Part shown: positions 59,095 through 64,000 of the stretch, in pieces | Numbering within the stretch: the first letter of the stretch is position 1 | Layout: each line of letters starts with the position of its first letter | NCBI RefSeq assembly: GCF_051133435.1 | Contig: NZ_JBPGNY010000005.1 | Location: forward strand, 1 to 64,000 | DNA from: JAAYAO01 sp051133435 | GTDB taxonomy: Bacteria; Actinomycetota; Actinomycetes; Propionibacteriales; Propionibacteriaceae | Direction of reading: 5' to 3' | DNA: 64,000 nucleotides | Notes under the pieces: model-generated | The model's database searches: none | What the model saw: the letters and a program-made list of their open reading frames with translations, nothing else | Told to the model about the DNA's origin: nothing | Position numbers and translations under genes: made by a program

Positions 59095-60741
59095 ATGGCA
59101 GCCCGGTCCGTCCCTGCTCAACCGACGTTCGCCACGCGAACCCAGCGGGCGGTGTGGCAGCGTCTGGTGCACCAACTGCGTCCCGAGGACGTGGTGCTGA
59201 CCGACGTGAACCTGATCGGCCCGCAACAGGACCACCAGATCGACTTCGTGGTGCTGATGCCCGGCGTCGGCATCATGGTGGTCGAAGTGCAGGGTGGTCG
59301 GGTCTTCGTCAAGGGCAACGATTGGTACCTGCTCGATGATCGCGGCGACCACCGGATCACCCCGATCGGGCACGCCCTGGGAAACAAGTTCGCCGTGCGC
59401 AAATATGTGGCCGACGACCCCCGATGGAACGGTCGCCAATTGCGCTTCCAGCACTGCCTGATCGCCCCCGATGCCGAGTTCTCCTCCGACTTCGCGATGC
59501 CCGACTGCCCGCGCACCGGTGTGCACGGTGCCGGCGACCAGCAATACCTGGGCAGTCGGCTGCGCGAGATCCTGGTGCACGACCACCACAACGGACGGCC
59601 CCCGCAGGCCGACGAGGTCGAACTGATCATCGAGATTCTCAGCGGACGTCAACCCCGCCCGGTCGAGCACGGCCCCGAGGGGCCACCGGCCCTGGTCACC
59701 CGGCTGACCGCCGACCAGGCCCGGGTACTGCGCACTCTGCGGCACATTCCGCGGGCCGAGATCCGCGGCACCGCCGGTACCGGCAAATCCACCCTGGCCC
59801 TCACCCAGGCCCGGGAACTGACCCGCGGACGTCCCGGCACGCCGGCCCAGCGGGTCGCGCTGGTGTGTTACTCGATCGGCCACGGTGAACACCTCAAACG
59901 GGCGGTCGCCGCTGCGCCTGCTGCCGAACGGCCTGCCTTCGTCGGCACCTTCGAAGAACTCGGCCGCAGTTGGGGCGTGTCGGGCGCGGACCGCACCGAC
60001 TCCGACTTCTGGGAACGGGAGTTTCCCGAACAGGTGGGCTCGAGGGTCTTGCGCCTGGCACCGGCGGACCGCTTCGACTCGATCGTGGTCGACGACGGCC
60101 ACGACATCGCCGACCTGTGGTGGCCGCCACTGATCGCGGCGCTGCGCGACGAAGTACATGGCGGATTCTTCGTCTACCGCGACCCGAACCGGCACCTGTA
60201 CGACCGCTACGCCCCGCCACCGCTGCCCCTGGTACCGATCAGCCTGGACCAGAACCTGCGCAACACCGGCCAGATCGCCGCCACCTTCGCACCGCTGTTG
60301 GCCGACGCCGGTCTGCCCGAGAAGCAGGGTCCGGCCGTCCGGTTCGTCGCCTCCGGCACCACCGGCGTGCTGGACGAGACCGACCGTCAGGTGCAACGGC
60401 TGCGCAATTCCGGGGTGGCGGCCGGCGACATCCTGGTGCTGACCACCGGGTCGCGGCATCCGCAGCAGGTGGAACGCCAACGCCACCTCGGCCCGGACGG
60501 CTACTGGGAGGCATTCTTCGCCGCCGAGGATGTCTTCCACGGTCACGTGCTGGGCTGCAAGGGTCTGGAACGGCCGACGGTCGTGCTGTGCATCAATGAG
60601 GACGAGACCCGCGACCGGGCCACCGAACGGTTCTACGTGGGCTGCTCCCGGGCGATCGACACCCTGGTGGTGGTCGGTGCCCCCGAGGTGGCCCAACGGG
60701 TCGGGCTGAACCTGCCGCCCGCCGATGTGCAGCAGAACTGA
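59095..60741 (+). CDS. NERD nuclease-like domain fused to UvrD-type helicase, altered active sites
   Basis: This 548-residue protein has an N-terminal NERD domain (residues 15-130) with Asp50 in QIDFVVL and Glu64 in VVEVQGG, but Gln66 occupies the place of the catalytic lysine (EVKGG in relatives). The helicase part has Walker A GTAGTGKST (225-233), but motif II reads VVDDGHD (331-337) instead of DEGQD. LDQNLRNT motif IV and FYVGCSRAIDTLVVV motif VI remain. Nuclease activity is unlikely and ATP hydrolysis may be weakened. It may act as a DNA-binding or regulatory relative of repair helicases. Confidence 0.85.
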   Translation: MAARSVPAQPTFATRTQRAVWQRLVHQLRPEDVVLTDVNLIGPQQDHQIDFVVLMPGVGIMVVEVQGGRVFVKGNDWYLLDDRGDHRITPIGHALGNKFAVRKYVADDPRWNGRQLRFQHCLIAPDAEFSSDFAMPDCPRTGVHGAGDQQYLGSRLREILVHDHHNGRPPQADEVELIIEILSGRQPRPVEHGPEGPPALVTRLTADQARVLRTLRHIPRAEIRGTAGTGKSTLALTQARELTRGRPGTPAQRVALVCYSIGHGEHLKRAVAAAPAAERPAFVGTFEELGRSWGVSGADRTDSDFWEREFPEQVGSRVLRLAPADRFDSIVVDDGHDIADLWWPPLIAALRDEVHGGFFVYRDPNRHLYDRYAPPPLPLVPISLDQNLRNTGQIAATFAPLLADAGLPEKQGPAVRFVASGTTGVLDETDRQVQRLRNSGVAAGDILVLTTGSRHPQQVERQRHLGPDGYWEAFFAAEDVFHGHVLGCKGLERPTVVLCINEDETRDRATERFYVGCSRAIDTLVVVGAPEVAQRVGLNLPPADVQQN

Positions 60742-60759
60742 GCAACTCGTCCGCTGGCT

Positions 60760-60765
60760 TACGAT
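60760..60765 (+). promoter_or_regulatory. -10 element, leaderless AEC transporter gene
   Basis: TACGAT ends 6 bases before GTG 60772. Confidence 0.4.
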
Positions 60766-60771
60766 GAGCCG

Positions 60772-61704
60772 GTGCAGGGAGTCCTGACCGGCTTCGGAGT
60801 GGTCGGTGTCGTGATCGTGGTCGGCATGGTGCTGGCGCACGTGGGCATCGCCGACGCCAAGGGCCAGCGGCTCTTCGCCCAAGTGTCGTTCATGGTGGCC
60901 ACCCCCGCCCTGGTCGCGATGATGCTGGCCAAGGCCGACCTGCGCACCCTGTTCACCCACCAACTCGGTGCCTCGATCGGGTCGGTGGCCGCGGTGGCGA
61001 TCATCTGGCTGTTGCTGGGCCGGCTGGTGTGGAAACGCAGCCTGCCCGACCTGGTGATCGGCGCCTTCTCCTCGTCCTATGTCAACGCCGCGAACCTCGG
61101 CCTGCCGATCGCTGCCTATGTGATCGGTGACGTCACCGCGGTGCTGCCGATGCTGCTCACCCAGGTGCTCTTCCTGCAACCCCTCGGCCTCACCGTGCTG
61201 GACCTCACCCTGGCCCGGGAACGACGCGAGAAACTCACACCGTTCAGTGTGCTGACCCGGCCCTTCCGCAACCCGATCACGGTCGGCGCGATCGTCGGTT
61301 TGCTGCTCGCGGTGACCGGCTTGCGGCTACCGGTGGTGATCAACGATTCCCTGGGCCTGCTGGGTGATTTGGCCGTACCGATGAACCTTCTGGCCTTCGG
61401 CATGTCGCTGCGCCTGGGCCCGCGCCCCGGACGGGGTGAGCCGATGGTGCAGGTCGGCAGCATCGTGGCCCTGAAGCTGATCGTGCAACCGTTGATCGGC
61501 TACCTTCTCGCCGCCCACATCTGGCACCTGGGGCCCGCCGAGGTGCTCGCGGTCACCGTGATCGCCGGCCTGCCCACCGCCCAGAATGTCTTCGTGGTGG
61601 CGGCCACCTACAACCGTGCCCTGGTGTTGGCCCGCGACACCGTGTTCTTGACCACCATCGGTTCCATCGCCTCGATGTTCATCATCGCGGTGCTGTTGCA
61701 CTGA
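60772..61704 (+). CDS. AEC-family transporter
   Basis: This 310-residue membrane protein of the auxin-efflux-carrier/bile-acid-like fold has about ten helices in two halves. NAANLGLPIAAYVIGD and the matching GLPTAQNVFVVAATYN carry the broken-helix motifs typical of the family, which exports organic anions such as malate or malonate. The substrate is not predictable. The GTG start has a -10 element directly upstream. Confidence 0.85.
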   Translation: MQGVLTGFGVVGVVIVVGMVLAHVGIADAKGQRLFAQVSFMVATPALVAMMLAKADLRTLFTHQLGASIGSVAAVAIIWLLLGRLVWKRSLPDLVIGAFSSSYVNAANLGLPIAAYVIGDVTAVLPMLLTQVLFLQPLGLTVLDLTLARERREKLTPFSVLTRPFRNPITVGAIVGLLLAVTGLRLPVVINDSLGLLGDLAVPMNLLAFGMSLRLGPRPGRGEPMVQVGSIVALKLIVQPLIGYLLAAHIWHLGPAEVLAVTVIAGLPTAQNVFVVAATYNRALVLARDTVFLTTIGSIASMFIIAVLLH

Positions 61705-61758
61705 TACATCGGCTGGGACAAGTGCGCTAGCGTCATGGGCAGCAAGGGAGAGGACCAG

Positions 61759-62676
61759 ATGCCCGAGTACGACGATTTCGACCTCGACCGCAGCACGGCG
61801 CAGTCGTGGGCGGCCTTCACCGAACGGCTGGCCGACGTGATCTCGGTGATCGACGACACCGAGGACCTGACCATCGGTTGTGTCGCGGTGGGGGCCGACG
61901 AGGTGCCCTACGTCCGCTTTCACGCTCTGGACCGCGACACCCTGCTGGTCACCGCCACGAGCAACGCCTCCCTGGGCGAGACCTGGCAGCTCAGCAACGA
62001 ACAACTGGACGCGATGTCGGAACTGGGCTGGTCGGACCCGACCACCGAGGGCGAGCACCCGAACCGCAATTTCTGGACCGTCCAACCCCAGGAGCGCGCT
62101 CACGACCTGGCCGTGCTGACGGTGCAGACCCTGCGCGACGTGTTTCTGGTGCAGCATCCGGTCTTCCTGGCCCCCGACCAACTTGCCGAGATCCTGCAGC
62201 CGGCACCGGCCGACGAGGTGGCCCAGACCCCCTTCGACGCCGACGACATCGAGGCCACGGTGCCGCGCACCTCCCAGCACCTCGAAGAGCTGATCGACAC
62301 CGAACTGACCCAGATGTTCGGCCACTCCCCGGTGCGCGACGACGAGGGCGACTTCGCGCTGCGGGTCGGCTCCACGATGCTGTTCGTGCGCATCTCGGCC
62401 GATTACCGCGAGGTCATCCTGTTCTCCGCGGTGGTGCACGACGTGACCGGACGGTCCCGGGCCGCCGAGGTGCTCAACGACCTCAACGCCGATGCCCGAA
62501 TGGTGAAATTCCATCTCATTCGCGACCGGGTGTTCGTCACCCTGTCGGTCTTCGCCCACCCCTTCGTCCCGGCCCACTTGCACCAAGCGGTGCACCTGAT
62601 TTCCGAGGTGGCCGACGGCATCGACGAAGAACTGGCCAGTAAGCTGGGTGGACGTACCACTTTCGAGGAGGCGTGA
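61759..62676 (+). CDS. YbjN-domain protein
   Basis: This 305-residue acidic soluble protein contains two divergent copies of the YbjN/type III chaperone-like fold: residues 30-130 (LTIGCVAVGADEVPYVRFHALDRDTLLVTATSN) and residues 190-300 (FALRVGSTMLFVRISADYREVILFSAVVHDV...AAEVLNDLNADARMVKFHLIRDRVFVTLSV). YbjN proteins are implicated in stress tolerance, probably as chaperone-like adaptors. ATG 61759 is favoured by AAGGGAGAGG and by a TAGCGT -10 element at 61728. Confidence 0.75.
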   Translation: MPEYDDFDLDRSTAQSWAAFTERLADVISVIDDTEDLTIGCVAVGADEVPYVRFHALDRDTLLVTATSNASLGETWQLSNEQLDAMSELGWSDPTTEGEHPNRNFWTVQPQERAHDLAVLTVQTLRDVFLVQHPVFLAPDQLAEILQPAPADEVAQTPFDADDIEATVPRTSQHLEELIDTELTQMFGHSPVRDDEGDFALRVGSTMLFVRISADYREVILFSAVVHDVTGRSRAAEVLNDLNADARMVKFHLIRDRVFVTLSVFAHPFVPAHLHQAVHLISEVADGIDEELASKLGGRTTFEEA

Positions 62677-63095
62677 TCCTACCCGTGGACGAGAAGGAAA
62701 CCGAGGTGGACGTCTTCGACGGCACCTTCGAAACCTTGGCCGAAGCCGAGTGCTGGGAACTGTTGCGCACCCAGAATGTGGGACGGGTTGCCTGGTCGGG
62801 CGAGGACGGCGTGCAGGTGCTGCCGGTCAACTATGTGCTGGACGACGATCGGGTGGTGTTCCGCACCATCGGCGGCGGCGCCCTCGCCTCGTTGGCCTCC
62901 GGACGCCGGGTCGCCTTCCAGATCGATGACATCGACACCGAAACCCAAACCGGTTGGGCGGTACTCGCCCAGGGCGCCAGCGGCGTCCCCCAACCCCATG
63001 ACGGCCCCGACCCCCAACCGTGGGTGGACGACCACCGCGACCTGTGGATCGCACTGACCATCACCGAGGTATCGGGACGACTCGTCGAGAAGTGA
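62673..63095 (+). CDS. Pyridoxamine 5'-phosphate oxidase-like FMN-binding protein
   Basis: This 140-residue split-barrel protein has ECWELLRTQNVGRVAWSGEDGVQVLPVNYVLDDDRVVFRTIGGGALASLASGRRVAFQIDDIDTETQTGWAVLAQGAS, matching small flavin-binding proteins of the pyridoxamine phosphate oxidase superfamily. Relatives use FMN, F420 or haem. GTG 62673 overlaps the preceding stop as GTGA, so the two genes are co-translated. A later in-frame start is possible. Confidence 0.82.
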   Translation: MILPVDEKETEVDVFDGTFETLAEAECWELLRTQNVGRVAWSGEDGVQVLPVNYVLDDDRVVFRTIGGGALASLASGRRVAFQIDDIDTETQTGWAVLAQGASGVPQPHDGPDPQPWVDDHRDLWIALTITEVSGRLVEK

Positions 63096-63168
63096 GAGTC
63101 TCTCCCCGGTAGGGCGCGCACTTCGGGAACAATGGTGGAAGACATGCAAAACCACGGAAGGACCCATC

Positions 63169-64000
63169 ATGAGTGAACGACCCAGAGTTCTGGTCGGTGT
63201 GGACGGATCCGATGACTCGATGCGGGCCCTGACCTACGCTCAGCGCACGGCCGAACACCGTGGTTCCGACCTGTGGATCGTGCATGCGGTCGACGATGCG
63301 GTACTGGCAGGCGCTTGGGGCGTGGTCTACGACCCGACCGCCCTGCAGGAAGCCGGCCGCAATGTGCTGGAGGAGGCCCGCCAGAAGATCATCGGCAGCG
63401 GCTTCCCGCACGAGCGGGTGCATTCCGACGTGGTGATGGGCAACCCCGGTGGGGTGCTGGCCCGGCTGTCGGAGAAGGCCGACCTGATGGTGGTCGGTCG
63501 GCGTTCGATCTCCGGCCTGGAACGGCTCTTCGTCGGCTCCACCTCGGTGGGCGTGGCTGCGACCTCCAAGTGCCCGGTGATCATGATCTCGGCGGCCAAT
63601 ATGCCGGAGAAGACCGGCCAGTTCGGCCGGATCGGGGTCGGCGTCGACAACACCCATCGCGGTAAGGCCGCCGTGGAGGCCGCTTTCGAGGAAGCCTCCC
63701 TGCGCGGGTCCGAACTCGAGGTGATCCACGCCTGGCAGCCGCCGAACCACTTCTTCGCCGACTGGAGCGACAAGGCCGAGGGTGGCGAACACCAGAAGGC
63801 CGTCGAAGAGGGCGTCGAAGAACTGATCGCACCGTTGCGTCGGCAGTACCCGCAGGTACGACTGCAGGTGAAGCTGATCCCGGGCCACCCGGTACCCGAG
63901 CTCACCTCGCGCAGCGCCGAACTCGACCTCCTCTACGTCGGGGTGCACACCATCGCCGGATTCGGGGTGGGCGCGGTGGTGCGCGCGCTGATGGCGCACT
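63169..64000 (+). CDS. Tandem universal stress protein, cut by window end
   Basis: At least 277 residues are visible, with two Usp domains. The first begins RVLVGVDGSDDSMRALTYAQRTAE and has the ATP-binding loop GRRSISGLERLFVGSTSVGVAATSKCPVIMIS. The second begins RIGVGVDNTHRGKAAVEAAFEEA and ends at the window edge in GVHTIAGFGVGAVVRALMAH, part of its nucleotide loop. Tandem Usp proteins are common dormancy and stress factors in actinobacteria. GGAAGGA precedes the ATG. The 3' end is missing. Confidence 0.92.
   Translation, partial: MSERPRVLVGVDGSDDSMRALTYAQRTAEHRGSDLWIVHAVDDAVLAGAWGVVYDPTALQEAGRNVLEEARQKIIGSGFPHERVHSDVVMGNPGGVLARLSEKADLMVVGRRSISGLERLFVGSTSVGVAATSKCPVIMISAANMPEKTGQFGRIGVGVDNTHRGKAAVEAAFEEASLRGSELEVIHAWQPPNHFFADWSDKAEGGEHQKAVEEGVEELIAPLRRQYPQVRLQVKLIPGHPVPELTSRSAELDLLYVGVHTIAGFGVGAVVRALMAH

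Overview
The window is high-GC bacterial DNA from an actinobacterium (Actinomycetota). The evidence is conserved gene order: leuC-leuD-hupB with an IclR regulator; ftsK-pgsA-cinA-clgR; DUF3046 followed by recA-recX-rny-miaB; miaA-dapF-hflX; and lexA-nrdR-nrdJ. It also carries F420-related genes, Ku, a wax-ester-synthase-type acyltransferase and a B12-dependent ribonucleotide reductase. A Propionibacteriaceae-like host is plausible but is inference; nothing in the window fixes the genus.

Positions 1-9660 look like an accessory defence or mobility island. They hold the edge of a minus-strand reading frame that resembles the middle of an adenine methylase, a tyrosine recombinase, a 2101-residue DEAD/DEAH helicase with a DUF1998 region and a C-terminal nuclease-like domain (DruE/DrmA-like), and an overlapping UvrD-type helicase with a RelE/ParE-like N-terminus. 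Base composition and codon choice look less GC-biased than in the core genes. The core chromosome resumes at secA (9755).

Positions 9755-31265 hold housekeeping genes: secA, a DUF6459 protein, a WS/DGAT acyltransferase, a DUF6912 protein, ku, the leuCD operon with its regulator, hupB, cofC, gpsA, ddl, a DUF3515 lipoprotein, a lone Lrp ligand-binding domain, thiL, ftsK, pgsA, cinA/pncC, clgR, an ACT-domain malic enzyme, DUF3046 and a glutamate-cysteine-ligase-like gene.

The most unusual core locus is 31265-32500. A RecA paralogue that has lost both Walker motifs is followed, 6 bases after its stop, by a stand-alone FtsK gamma-type winged-helix protein. Both lie directly upstream of intact recA. 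A LexA-box-like palindrome precedes the paralogue, so the pair is probably part of the SOS response. recA and lexA, together with the membrane protein divergent from lexA, also have LexA boxes.

Positions 33755-55240 continue with recX, rny, miaB, an MFS exporter preceded by an overlapping 25-codon leader ORF in a hairpin context, two uncharacterised membrane proteins, miaA-dapF-hflX, an F420-type oxidoreductase, a DinG-family helicase, lexA, the SOS membrane protein, a DUF2752 protein and nrdR-nrdJ ending in a strong terminator. The remainder (55247-64000) is a long inverted repeat, a methyltransferase, an NTF2-like protein, a second F420-type oxidoreductase, a PAP2 phosphatase, a cupin, a NERD-UvrD protein with altered active sites, an AEC transporter, a YbjN-like protein, an FMN-binding protein and a universal stress protein cut by the right edge. 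I saw no rRNA, tRNA, CRISPR array or intact insertion sequence. Many genes have a TAnnnT -10 element 6-8 bases before the start codon, which implies widespread leaderless transcription.
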